NCBI GenBank assembly: GCA_023853785.1
Contig: JAJIRX010000681.1
Span: 248,001-312,000, forward strand
DNA: 64,000 nucleotides
Source of the DNA: Psilocybe azurescens
Taxonomy: Eukaryota > Basidiomycota > Agaricomycetes > Agaricales > Agrocybaceae
Direction: 5' to 3'
Position 1 is the first letter of the stretch; each line of letters opens with the position of its first letter. The notes under the pieces are model-generated. The model did no database searches, was not told the DNA's origin, and saw only the letters and a program-made list of their open reading frames with translations. Positions 47,124-59,049 of the stretch are shown one piece after another. The position numbers were made by a program, and so were the translations under genes.

Positions 47124-48830
47124 ATGTCTTCCTCCACCCTTGGCCTTCCACCTGTTCCTGCAGATCTCAAGCCCATTACTCCCTATCTTCAGCGAGCAGA
47201 TGAGCTCAAGAGTCAAGACCCAATCGTCTCCTACTGGTGTAAGTAGATTTATGTGTAGTAAACACTTCGGGTCTAATCAGAATTACAGGTGCATACTATG
47301 CTGCGCAAGTTGGTATCTCTCTCAAAGCTCGCAGTACACCTGCTAGAGACCTCCTTTTGCACTTCTCAACGCTCTTGAGCAAATGAAAACTGCCATCGGG
47401 ACGAATGATGCCATCGACATCGAATCCGTCAGTTCTGCCTACCTTGAGAACTTTGCATTGAAAGTCTTCGCAAATGCCGACAACGAGGACCGCGGCGGTC
47501 GTGCAACGCGGTGAGAAACGATTTCTTTTGCCCCTTGTATGACTCCAATGCTCATGCCCACTACAGGTCTACTGCTAAGAAGTTTCTGGCTGCTGCCAAC
47601 TTCTTAGAGGTGCTTAAGACTTTCCCCAAATCTGATGTCTCTGAATCGGTAAGATTGCACGTACATTTCCCAGAAATTCTTGTCTCATATTTCCCTAGAA
47701 TGAGGACAAAATTCGATATGCTAAATGGAAGGCAGCAGACATTGCCAAGGCCTTCCGCGAAGGACGTAAACCTGTCCCAGGCCCACCCGGCTGGGCAGAA
47801 GAGCAAGAGGAGCTAAGGGCGCTTCAGCAACAAGAACAAAACGCGTATATTTCTTCACCTCCCAAATCCTACCCAGAAATTTCATCGCACCATTCTAGTT
47901 CACCTCTCAACACTACTGGCATTTCCCCGCCACGTCCTTCTCAGACCTTATCATCTTCGCCTCCTAAACATTCTCCGACTTCACATCCCCCTCATAAGTC
48001 AGGACCCTTCGGCAATACAGAGAGATCCAACATCGTATGGTCAAAAGGTATTGATGGGTCACCGGAAACATGGAGCACCACCTCTACCCCTGGCATTGAG
48101 GCATCTTCCGATGTGTATACCATTGGAACCCCCACTCCAAGTACAGCCAATTATGATAGGGACTCGATCCCTCCTTCGACAAGTGGTATATCGCAAGCCA
48201 AACACCACTGGGATGCTACAGAAGGAAGCCGGACTAAAAAACGCAGTGGTAGCGGCAGTAGTTCCAATACTCTGAGCTCAAATGGAACTAAAGGCAACCG
48301 TGCATGGACAAGCGAAGAATTGGGAGTAAAGCATACACCTTCCTCAACACCTCCGAAAACTGCTTTCAAATCAGGATCTCCTGATTCGGACAAAAGGTAC
48401 ACTTTTCGCCCTCGACCATTGGGTCTCCATCTCATGCAAAATCGGGATCTCCAAAAGAATATCTCGGCCCTTCAAGTATATATGCTCCTGCTTCTCCTAC
48501 AGCATCGGCACCGGTTGATTTTTATCAGAGTCATTCAACAACACATCCTCCCGTGCAGAGTCCTCCATCTTTGCAGCCTTCTTCTTCCCCACCACGGCCT
48601 TACACCTATGCCCCTCCTCCCCCTCCCCCACCACCTACACAGATATCACCGACTCCTGTCACTGGTAAATCTCCGTATCCTAGTGGACCGCCTCCGGCTT
48701 TCGAGTTGACTCCCGGTCTCATCGCAAAGCCCAGAAGCACTGTCGATTTGCGATCAGTGCCTTAGATTATGAAGATGCCGAGCAGGCTAGAAAGGAGCTG
48801 CGGGCTGCCCTGGCTCTCCTCGGAGGTTGA
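47124..48830 (+). CDS. VTA1: VTA1 (LIP5) regulator of the ESCRT ATPase Vps4
   Basis: The start at 47124 gives MSSSTLGLPPVPADLKPITP, then YLQRADELKSQDPIVSYWCA and KARSTPARDLL, the N-terminal tandem MIT-like domain. Next come NADNEDRGGRATRSTAKKF, AAANFLEVLKTFPKSDVSES and KIRYAKWKAADIAKAFREGR, all typical of VTA1/LIP5. A long Pro/Ser-rich linker precedes the C-terminal VSL domain: IAKAQKHCRFAISALDYEDA and EQARKELRAALALLGG, which binds Vps4 and stimulates its oligomerisation. It acts in multivesicular-body sorting in the cytosol. Frame breaks lie at T4 47355-47358, T4 48403-48406 and near 48730 (each one base short). It converges on the arrestin-like gene. Confidence 0.92.
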
Positions 48831-49026
48831 GTGAGACGCTGGGACGTCGACATCTATTGTCATTTTTTGTGCTGTAATATTTTTCTTGGTCGAATTCGAG
48901 GCTCACTTACCTTGTTCATGAATATCTTAACATCTGTTTTTTTTGTCGTTACTGGGTACATGTGTATTTTGTATGCAATGCAGTATTTTAGCATCTCATG
49001 TAGTATAAATCAGATTCTGAATTGTT

Positions 49027-51725
49027 CTAGAACTTGCCGCTGGCCTTCGCAGCGAGTTCTTCAAGTTCCCGGATCTTGTCCTTGACGGACTTGGAGCGAG
49101 GTCTAGAAGTTGCCAACGTGTCGGTTGACAGACGACGAGTGGGAGTCATCAGATTTGATTGTTCTCTGCAAGCCCGGGAGTTCCCCGTCGTATCAGCATT
49201 TGGGGTGTTTTGACTATCTTGTTGCAAAGGCGCCATTGTGTGCAGCAAGTTTTTTTCGCCTGCGATGGTTGAATATATGTATCAATCATATCGTTGATAG
49301 ATATTTCTCGAGACCTGATTGTTGAATGGGAGTCCGTCAACGGGACCTGCAATATTCCCTTTTCCGTCGAACCAGAACTCCTATTTTCATTATAGATTGG
49401 CAGCATGGTAGAGACTCTCGTAGTGGCGCTGGTGGTAACGATTGAGTCCACATTATTCTAAGTGCTTGGTGGAGTAGGAGGCTTGCAAGCACTGGTCTCA
49501 GACAGAAACAAAGACAATCCCGCAGGAGGGTCTGCTGACAGTGAAATGAGGGACTCTTCTCGAAACCGATCTCTCCGAGAGCCACTAAGATCCTGCTCCG
49601 CAGTGGTTAAAGCACCCTGAGTGACATCCCCGTGAATAGGAACTTTGATGACGTGCATTGCTTCATTTAAAGTATTCTTGCGCTTTGCCATTTTCTCTTC
49701 TACGCGAGCAGGGAAGCTGGACGGTTTTTTCGGCTCTTGATGCTGAATTATTGTTGTGATGTTCATTTGATTGCTTGAATTGCCAGAAAATACGCCGCGG
49801 GTCGATTTTTCCTTAATGGGCATTGCCAGATAAGCATCCGATTCTCTGCGCGGACTCTCCTCTCTCAAGGAGTAGTACAGGTCTGCGAACCGCGGAGCAT
49901 CGTCTTCGTCGATTTTTGCAGATGAGACAACATGTTTTACGACCTCGTCGGTATCATCATGCACCGAAAGACTGCCCAGTCCGTCAGAGTCGCATTCGGA
50001 AATGTGATTATCTTCAAATTCTATTGACTCGTTTTCATCGTTTGCCTCAGGTAGACTGTCGCCAGCTACACTTAAAGTCGCCCTCTGCCACTCTTTAGTT
50101 GTAGCGTGTTTAGCATCCAGTTCAATCGCAATTCGAGGAGGAGGATCGATAGACAAGAAATTTATTATTTCAAGGGGGATTGAAACATTGACATTGGTTG
50201 AAAGAAAGCTTCCAGGGCTGATGGTGGCTCGCAAGGTGTAGGATACTTCAAGAAGTTTGCCTTGCGGAATCGATCGAGCACATGCCTACAGAAGCCAAGT
50301 ATCAATAAACGAATAAACTGGAGAAGTCGGACGATTACCGGTAACAGGATAGAATGCGAGAATATCTGCGAACTCCCGGCGGCCACTCCCATCCACCAGC
50401 CTTTTGCACTTGCATGACCACGCGTACCTACTTCCCTTATAGTCAAAGTCGAATGGGCGATTTGTTTCTGGGTTGCTGTTGATTGAAAGGTGTCCTCTTT
50501 GTTGTCATTAGATTGCACATCTCGAGATATGGTTTTAGTTCTGAAGGTTGTTATCGTTTGAAAAAGTTCGAGAGATAAAAGCTTCAAAGTTTTCTTTGAA
50601 GCGTTGACGACATCAAACCTAACATGACAAAGCTGACCAGCGACCCAGTGCAGTCTATGCAAGGACGCCGTCAGCGTGACTTTACCGTTTCCACCCATTT
50701 CTACGCCATCTGAGACAGTAACTTGGATTGGCCTTGAGGTTGGCGCGAGGACGATTGAGGGATTCAACCGAGGCCATACGCTACAATCACGATAGAAGTG
50801 GGCAACGGACATTTTCCCAGAGGCAGCATCCTTTATCCTGAATGATCTGGATAGATGTCTAGTTCAAATCTCACAGTAATAGAAAGAAAAAGAGTTTATA
50901 CAAACACCATTGCGATGTATCGAACGGAGGCCCCAGACTGAGCGTGCATGGGCCCCTTCGGCGTCCCTTGTACTCGCGACGAGGTAAGCTGGAAGGTAAA
51001 CGGCAAAATATGGACACCTTCTGCGGCTTTTATGAACCCATCCGCATCTGGTTCAGAATAATATACCGCGTCAAGTCCAGAGGCAACATCAGAGAGATCC
51101 ACACAGAATTGATAGAATGTAAATCGCTCTTCTTCCTTGGTTGTGCTTTCGAAGCCGAAAACTCTGATTTTCCCCCAGAGAGCAAGACAGATTGAGATTT
51201 CTTCAGACGTTTCTTGATCTGAAGTTTTACGAGACCTTGAAGATAGCCACCTTCCACGCAAATGTCGTTGCTCAAAAGAATATCTGCATTCACACTGGCT
51301 CGCCGTTTCGCCTTTTCCAAAGCTACGCCTCTTTGTTCTCCAGGAGCCTGAGGAAGTAGCCTAGTACCAGATTTTAAACGTGACTTCGCGTTGCCAAGTA
51401 CAGTATCAATTTCAGAACCTTTCCAGTCTCTTTCATTATCGTTGACAGAGAGGGCATCATGTGCGGCGCTTCCCGAGGACTTGTAACATTTTGCATTTGC
51501 GTCCGTATCAGAAGAGGGTCTATGTTCAACAGTTTCACAGCGGGGAGATTGTTGACATTCAGGTGTCAAAGTGAGACCCAACTCGTCGGTCGAACAGCCA
51601 CCTAGAATAGGCTTTTGCTCTGAGTCCATTATGTGGGATTCAAGACCCATCGAGTGTGCTTTGGTTTCTTGAGGAGAAAAATGTATTCCAAGCCCAGACG
51701 TACCATAATGTATGCTCGAGGTCAT
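49027..51725 (-). CDS. Arrestin-like (ART-type) adaptor protein
   Basis: The start at 51725 gives MTSSIHYGTSGLGIHFSPQE and a Ser/acidic leader. Two beta-rich arrestin modules follow: ICVEGGYLQGLVKLQIKKRL, KIRVFGFESTTKEEERFTFY and GVHILPFTFQLTSSRVQGTP for the N domain, then LHWVAGQLCHVRFDVVNASK and TLKLLSLELFQTITTF for the C domain. Arrestin-related adaptors recruit Rsp5-type ubiquitin ligases to membrane transporters; no clear PPxY is visible, so that link is inference. A long C-terminal tail follows, interrupted by an in-frame TAG at 49458, after which coding-like sequence continues in the same frame and ends with VKDKIRELEELAAKASGKF at 49027. Frame breaks: T4 51167-51170 and T7 49250-49256, each one base short. 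If the TAG is real, the protein ends at 49458. Confidence 0.75.
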
Positions 51726-51875
51726 GGAATAAAAGATTTAACCTTGGAATTAGATGGCAAGTTTTGATTGGATCAATTTGGATGTTCAAACATTGAATCA
51801 TTCGTTCTTCGCCACCTTTCATGCCAAAGTGAAAGTTCAATCTCAGTCTCACTACAACATTGAAGAATCGGCTCG
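51726..51875. promoter_or_regulatory. Short bidirectional promoter region
   Basis: The start codons of the arrestin-like gene (51725, minus) and POP3 (51876, plus) are 150 bp apart. Both promoters must lie here or within the 5' ends of the genes. No named element was recognised. Confidence 0.4.
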
Positions 51876-52929
51876 ATGTCCAATAAAATCGTTCGAACCT
51901 TATCTCAGCCTTCTAACCGGGCTAACCAACGGGATGGCAAAGAAAAGAAGGTGGTGTTCAAGGGTGTTGTCGACAGCCCTTTCCGCATACTCTGGTGTGT
52001 CCTTATGATCAAATCAACTGCTCAGTCTCGCTTTTACTCACAATCGAAGCACACGTAGGCCATCGGTTCCGCTGAATTTGCAAAATGCTTTACTGACGTA
52101 TATCGCTGAAAAGTTAGAAGGCGCCTCCGATCACCACTTTAGCCGTTGTTCGCTCGGTCGAAAACGCAAGCGAACAGCCAAAGTGTTGGAAGATTCATTG
52201 AAGAGGAAACAGGCCAAGGTTGATTCTGAAGTCCCAGAGGATCCTGAAGACGGAAGGAATCTTCCAAGCGTTCCCAATCCCAGCCAAGTTGCCGTTCCAA
52301 ATACCCAATTTCCTGTTAATATCGGCCAGGCGGACTCTTCAAAATTTCACGAACCACCACTAATGCTACGCCATATGATCTACGGCATTAACGAGGTCAC
52401 CAAGAGGCTCGAGACTCAAACCCAGAATGCTCGTCATGTGGCAATTGTTGATGGCTCCGAACCTCCCACATTAATGAAATACGTTTTTGTCTGTAGGGCT
52501 GATGTTGATCCTCCATTGTTGATAGACCATCTCCCTCACCTTGTAGCGGCCTATAACTCTACCTGCCTACGCAACCCCATCAAGCTTGTCGCCCCTGCCT
52601 CAGGGGGCTGAACTTCTACTAGCTCAAAAGCTAGGAATTCGGAGGGTCACCGTCATGACTATCGATGTGTGTTCGTTCCAAAGGCTGCACATTTATTTTA
52701 ATTGTCCTTTCATTTACAGAACGAATACGAGGACCAGCAGTTGACATCAATGTTGGAACAGGTTCCGACTCTGACAGCATCATGGCTCTCCCAAACGAAG
52801 ACAACAACTATGCCATTAATTGCAACTCATATAAAACATGTCAGAACGACAGCACCAAGAGATATGAAGGCCGCAAAGGATTTGAGGGTTCAACAAAAAT
52901 CCGAAGCCAAAAGAAGAAGACTCTGCTAA
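51876..52929 (+). CDS. POP3: RNase P/RNase MRP subunit POP3
   Basis: The start MSNKIVRTLSQPSNRANQRD leads to KKVVFKGVVDSPFRILW, an intron, then PSVPLNLQNALLTYIAEKLE. The central block MLRHMIYGINEVTKRLETQT followed by LMKYVFVCRADVDPPLLIDH and LPHLVAAYN is characteristic of Pop3, an L7Ae-like protein subunit of RNase P and RNase MRP. The next segment, QGAELLLAQKLGIRRVTVMT, continues the same fold, then NEYEDQQLTSMLEQV and a basic tail ending EAKRRRL. It acts in the nucleus and nucleolus in tRNA 5' processing and pre-rRNA cleavage. The C4 run at 52592-52595 has one base too many. The intron before the last exon ends in TTACAG. Confidence 0.87.
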
Positions 52930-53461
52930 AAAAGGCCGGGCGTAAGGGTTAGACTACAACCTACAAATCGAACGGTATTTCTTAAACGAAGAAAAACAGC
53001 TTTCAAAAATAGTCAAGATGTGATCAAGGTTCAGTGTATCCGTCTGTTCTAATTTTCTGGTGACTTCTTCTGCAAAATCATGAAGCACGCTGCACGATCA
53101 AAGAAAAACATTGCTAGTATAACTCAACTATGACTCCAAAGATCGTGGCAATTGATATTTCGGCGTAGGACAATCGTTACAGAGTTGGGTTTTACTATGA
53201 ACTTTGCTAGGCTTGCTTGCGTCTTCTGACCAAAGGGCACTTGACAGTGCATTTATCATTTAGTTTCATTCTTCAAGCCTGACGTCGACCAATCTCTTCT
53301 AAACAGACCACGATATAAGTGAAGTGTGGATGAGTTCATGAGACGCCGACGGTACCACGACCAGTCACAAATTATTTAAATCACATGCCTCCTGTCACAC
53401 CGTGAATTCAATTTATTTTCCCTCGTATCGTTCGTTATTGATTGGTTTGACTTCACTACCC
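52930..53461. other. Intergenic, no gene seen
   Basis: A 532-bp gap between POP3 and the dCMP deaminase gene on the same strand. It holds the POP3 terminator and the deaminase promoter. I see no further gene or repeat. Confidence 0.4.
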
Positions 53462-54950
53462 ATGTTCGTAGCTATAGTGGGTACTCGTTCCTCTGGGAAA
53501 TCGAGCATTGAGGACTATCTAGTATCTTCACACGGATTTACATTGGTTCGGGTTATCCAATCCGATTCCAATGTTGGTGGAAACGAAGAAAAATTTGAGG
53601 TGAACAGTCATGTCACTGGATTATTTACTCTGCCTACATTTGTAACCCGCACCTAGGTTGTTGAATTATCTCCATCTCCATCGAGAAGCTCTAATGCCAC
53701 TTCCTCACTACGGACGGACGCTGGCAATATTTCCAAGCATCTCTCCTTCCTTTCCATGAGCCCTCTTCCCTCCCCTGCTATAATTACTCGGACCCAGTTC
53801 AATCGGCAAAGCCTGTGTTTCTCAAGTCATACAGAACTTTTGGACTATGTCACTAAGAACTGGCGTGATGACTTCGTGACTTCTGATCTATGTACAAGAA
53901 CATCAGATTGAACCTTTCGTCCGGCGGCCTTTCTTCCTTCTTGTCAACGTCGATGCGCCTTTGCTTGAAAGATATAATCGTTCAAAAGGTTTGCGATCCA
54001 CTTTTCTTTCCAGCCAATGTGAAGAAATGTTATAATGGATAACATGACAGATTTATCGGCATCTTGCTGGAGGATTTTATAAAGGACGATGATCGAATTT
54101 GTTTTCGGTTCTCCGATGTCCGTCGTCCTCGCAGGCCGAGTCGCTACGAAATCTTACAGATCTTGTGAACATTCAAATCATCAACTCTTTTTCTTCACTT
54201 CGGGGCCTACACTCACATCTTGATAATTTGGATCTACTCCATCCAGAGCATCTCAGACCCAGTTGGGATGCCTATTTCATGGTGTGTCTGAACTTCATAT
54301 AACATCACCATGTCATTAACCAGGCATTATGACTAGACTTTGGCATCCCTCGCATCTCGCCGCTCGAATTGCATGAAGCGTCGTGTTGGAGCTCTGTTGG
54401 TTCGTGAGAATCGTGTTCTTTCCACAGGGTACAATGGAACTCCTCGAGGGCTTTTGAATTGCAACGAGGGTGGATGTACTCATTGTAACGACACTACCGA
54501 TACAAATGGAAAATCCCAGGAATGTTTGTGTTTGCATGCCGAAGAAAATGCATTACTTGAAGCTGGACGAGAACGGGTTGGCAGAGATTGCGTGCTCTAT
54601 TGCAATACGTAGGTCCTCTTTCTTCTCGAACCGCAGGATACGCCTCGATCAGTCAATTGGATAGATGTCCATGCCTCAAGTGCACAGTCAAGATTATCCA
54701 AACGGGAGTCAAGACCGTTGTATACAACCTAACATACAAAGTGTAAATCCTATCCTCCTTGTCCAACCCACCATATCGTCTGACTATGAGCAACAGTGAT
54801 GACGCATCTGCTGCACTATTCAAAGAAGCTGGCGTTCAGTTGCGGAGATACGACCCCAACACCAGGTTTCGGCTGCCACCAGCGGAGGATGAAGGGTTAT
54901 TTTCATTGGTTTCTGAACCGGAATCTGACCACGATACCATTGTTTTATAG
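53462..54950 (+). CDS. DCD1: dCMP deaminase with N-terminal P-loop domain
   Basis: The start MFVAIVGTRSSGKSSIEDYL carries a Walker A-like loop, as in fungal dCMP deaminases that fuse a nucleotide-kinase-like domain in front. Later exons give SLRNLTDLVNIQIINSFSSL, HLDNLDLLHPEHLRPSWDAY and FMTLASLASRRSNCMKRRVG. The zinc-binding deaminase core is complete: LCLHAEENALLEAG (His-Ala-Glu) and, after an intron, CPCLKCTVKIIQTGVKT (PCxxC). The enzyme converts dCMP to dUMP, feeding dTMP synthesis. The tail is acidic and ends ESDHDTIVL. A one-base break occurs near 53890, before VQEHQIEPFVRRPFF, and another may lie near 54100. Its stop is only 24 bp from the TTI1 stop on the other strand. Confidence 0.9.
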
Positions 54951-54973
54951 CTTTTGCACATTTACAGAGGATA

Positions 54974-57900
54974 TTAATTTAAAGATTTCAAAATCCTATC
55001 TGCATTCTGCCTGATATCCCAGCTACCCTTCATAAACTCCATGACAGGTTCAGCTGGATCTATCGTCGAAGACAGGATTAACCACACAGAATCTGGGTTG
55101 AGCTTGCCGGCCTGGACATAAAGGTCAATGGCGCAATGCTGCAACTCTTCTTGTGCAGTTATGCTCAAAAACCTGCGAAACGCCATGATGACTTCCCAAA
55201 AGATGTTTCGTGTTCATGGACACCTCGCAAAGCGAATGTCATTGTCTTGATGAAGGACCGATATAGGCGATGGGAGTGAGTGTAAGCGGATTCTGTGCTA
55301 ACTCCTTTGTCGCTTCGAGTGAGAGCGCTTGCAGACTCCCCCTTTTCGAGACTCGATAGCATCGACTGAAACTTCGGCCAGACGTTGTCCCAAACTCGCC
55401 TGAACATGAATTCTCCCATGTCCTTGGCTAGTGCTTCTACTAAACCCGCAGCGGCGCTGACAACAAATGTCTCCGAGTCTCCTAACCGATTTACTATGAA
55501 CGGCCAGGCAGAATGGATAGAAGGAAGAAGTGCAGATTCTGGTAAGACAGGAACGGAAAGGGCTAACAGCTTTAAGATCTTAGCTCGGATCACCGGAGAG
55601 TCGTGGGTCAGAAAATATAAAGATCGGGAGATGATTTGCTTTGTCAGAGCCTGAATTGGTGTTGGAAGTGGTTCCTCGCTCGATGCAGGTTGGGGTTTGG
55701 AAAAGCCAGAGGCATCTTGATCTTTAATCCCCTCTTCGTGTTCTTCATCGTCAGAGTCTTTCGCTCCCCAAGGCTCCCTGGGAGCAGGTCCGTAATCTGT
55801 GTTGTCTTCAGGAGGAGACTCAAATCTTCTCGGAAAGAAATTCGAAGAAGTCATCGAGTGAAACTCTCTGTGGTCCACGGTTTTCGGCTGGAGCACAAGT
55901 TGAATTGGTCGTCGCAGTTTTGTTAGCCCCAACTTCTACCTCAACGACTTTGAGCACTTCCATTAGCACCTCAATGAGACCGTCGACAATTGGCCCATAA
56001 CCGTGGTATTCGTCGAGTCGGTCAAAGCATTCTTCGACAACATCGCCAGCCTTTTCCACGATATCAGCCCCCACCAAGCGAACCATAATGCCGAGAACCT
56101 TGGTTGCATCGATGTCCAGCCATCTTTGTGTCAATCTTCGAGACACCGAATCCAGAACGTAATCAAAATTCGACAGTAACAAATTGGCGGAGGATGCGTA
56201 GGATGTAGAGATGGTGATATAGTTCAAGGTCGCAAGCGCGGTCGAAGAAAGAAACGACACAGGAGACACCAGAGAATGGAGGACAGGATACAAGACATGG
56301 ATAAAAAGAGGATGAAAACGAGCCTGGGAGATTCCTGCTGCTACAGCTATCAACTGCAATGAAAGCACCCGGTGGACAACTGGCTGATATTTGGTCTTTG
56401 ATGATTTGTGTCCCGATGGTTTGATGATCTTGAGAGTTTCATGGAGACGGTCAATTCCTATTTGGTGTTGGACCAGGACGGGGTTGTCTTCTTCCGGGTT
56501 TGGAAGACGGGTCTCGTCTGGGAGATCATAGGACATATCCCAGATCTCAGCGATGTTTTTGGCAAGACTGCGGGCTTGTTTATCTAGTCGTCTACTGGCT
56601 AGGCTGGAAGAAAGAGCAGATGCTTGTCCGTCGTACAACGATATGCGCGCTATTCCCTCTAGGAGCCTACACGCGCACCAGAGAGCGGCAACAGACGTGG
56701 TACTGCTTCCTGTATGCCCCACAATGATGAACCATTCCACAGCGAACAGACCAGCATCCCCGCCGGCCGCTCCCAAGGCATGGAACATGTTGTTCAGAGC
56801 ATCGCGTGTTTCGTGAGACGAGATATTTTTGAACATTAATTCAGGGAAATTGACCCATTGAGTTGATGAGGGATCGTTTTCAAGGGCAAGATGTGCCCCA
56901 GACATATCTGTCACCATGATTGGAGGCTCGATCATCTCGAGAACGGACAGCAGACTCCAGCCCCACTTTTCGATACCCCCTGTGGGTCCCAAAAGTTTCC
57001 CGACTCCTTTAGCAATGACGGGAAGCGCGGTATTAGAACTAGTGTCAGAGGCAAGTCTGCAAACAGCTATTATCAGGCCAGCAGCATGGCTAACTCGTGA
57101 GTCAATTTGTGTGGATAGTAATCGAGGAAGCGCAGACAGATTTTCTCCTAGATTGACCATTATTGCGCGTTGGAGTGGAATTTGTACATCAGAAGGATTT
57201 GATAGAAGAATCGTCAGCTGGCGACGAGCTTCCGAAGATACAGAACCATAATCGGAAATAGACAGTGCTAAAAGAAAAGAAAGCAGCAGTGGTTGGGTCT
57301 GCGGCAGCGTCAACGATGTCGATTGGATTATACTTGCAGAAAACCTCGAAAGACCGAGGAGGGCTGCAGGAGTCGGATGTGATAGAAGAGGCGATAGTGT
57401 GTTTATAGCGATATGCAACTGTGCGGAAGTACCGCGTAGCCATGACTCGCTCCGCTGAGTACCATACGTTGTTTGAGTGGTCGACTCGGAGATCGTTGTA
57501 GGTGCCGTGTTCAAAAAATCGCTAAGATCATGAACATGACGAATAGCCCCATCCCTTTCGCACACATCGTTACCTATTGCCTTTGTTACAACGGATTGCA
57601 TGACTTTGAGCCCCTGAGCAACAATCTCCCCATTCGCCCAACCCTTTTTCCCTTGAGGTATTCCGAGGCATATCTTGGTCATCGTACTTACTGTGCCTGG
57701 CAGCACGGAAGGAATAAGGCCATCTGGAAGATATATATCGATAAGGAGATATGCAACTTCCAGAGATGCGCGTTGAAGTGAGATATTTAAGGATGATGAT
57801 GATACCATGATTGAATCCAATGTCTGCCCAATGACTGGGATGAATTTCGGATTTTGAGCGTGTGCTTGGAATAAAGCCAGGCGCTCCTCCGGCACATTAG

Positions 57901-58437
57901 GTAAGAGGCTCCGCTTTGAAGCTTCCTTGTCTTTACGTGGGCGCAGCAGAGCAAGGATACACCGGGTTGCTGCATCTCTGGTCTCATCGTCCCGCTTCTG
58001 GCCTTTATCTTCTGGCTTCATGTCCAATCCTCCGATGACGGCACCACATAGCATAAAGATTTGCTCCCAGACTTTGATATCACAGGTCCACCACCAACTC
58101 TCGACCAGAAGCTTCAATGCTATCAAGATTTTTTCCAAAATCTGGTTTGGTATATCAACCGAAGCATTTCGTTGAAGAATTGTCGACAATGGGAGAAAGA
58201 CGTATGAGATGAGATTTGCCGTCAAATTTTCAGGAGGTATCTCACTCAGTATCTTGTTGAGTTGATCGAGAAGAGAAGATGTTGTTGCATGGGATGCAGG
58301 TGTTAAGCGCGATGCGCCCCAAGAGAGGGACACATACGACCTTGAGCTGAGAAGGTGGTGTTTCAGTCCGCTCAAAAAAAGTTTGAACAAAATACCTGGT
58401 TAAAATAAACATTGGTATTGAATTGTTCAGTAGCCAT
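54974..58437 (-). CDS. TTI1: TELO2-interacting protein TTI1
   Basis: This very large HEAT-repeat protein (about 1,130 residues) belongs to the TTT complex (Tel2-Tti1-Tti2), which helps assemble and stabilise PI3K-like kinases such as TOR, ATM and ATR. The start at 58437 gives MATEQFNTNVYFNQ, a 49-nt intron, then LKVVCVPLLGASRLTPA, the typical beginning. Signature late blocks are ATLNYITISTSYASSANLLL, NFDYVLDSVSRRLTQRWLDI and KAGDVVEECFDRLDEYHGYG, followed by SESALLPSIHSAWPFIVNRL and MAFRRFLSITAQEELQHCAI. Single-base breaks are seen at C4 58317-58320 and A3 55838-55840 (one extra each) and A4 55198-55201 (one short). The central exon is 2.5 kb without an intron. Confidence 0.9.
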
Positions 58438-59049
58438 TTTGACTAAAGAGTCTGGATAAGACTATGCATTAGATTGAGATCAGACTGCTCGTCAACTTGA
58501 ATTGGGACATTCGCTCACGCGTCAAGTTATCTTTACAAGAAAAAGGCTAAGAGCATGTTTGACATTAAGTCAGGCCAGTTCTTGACGCGTATTAGATGTG
58601 TGAGGCGTGGCACTCATAAAGGTTTGGGCTGAACAGAAAGGACGAGCGTCGAGGAGCGCCTGTTGAGATGGCTATGATGTCGTTCTCACGTGATAATCGT
58701 GATCAGATATTCAATTACATAAAACTGTCAATTTTGCGGCTTCAAGTTCAAAAGTCCTAAAGGTCACAAACTCTACGGGGAAGCATCAGCCCAAGCCCTC
58801 CAAATCTCAGGATTAATGAGGATCCACCCGATGCCTGCCGTGAGATCCATCCGGATTTTCGTATGACCCCAATATGTTTCAGGAAAACCTCAAAACTTCC
58901 TCTTTCCTTTTTGTTCCCGATCGTATCATCTATTTATCTTTTCATTCTTTGGCCATAAATACCCCGTACGCGTATTCACTGGACACAGGTCATCTGTTGG
59001 TCTTAATAGGTGAAACATTGAGGGGTTCAAAACAATTCAAATCTACAAA
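58438..59049. promoter_or_regulatory. Divergent promoter region
   Basis: About 610 bp lie between TTI1 (minus) and the PABA synthase gene (plus). It should hold both promoters and 5' leaders. No gene or repeat was recognised. Confidence 0.4.

Noticed and set aside
46767..47346. Plus-strand frames upstream of and overlapping the VTA1 start.
   Set aside because: They run in other frames through the VTA1 first exon, which is secured by conserved sequence, and have no domain of their own.
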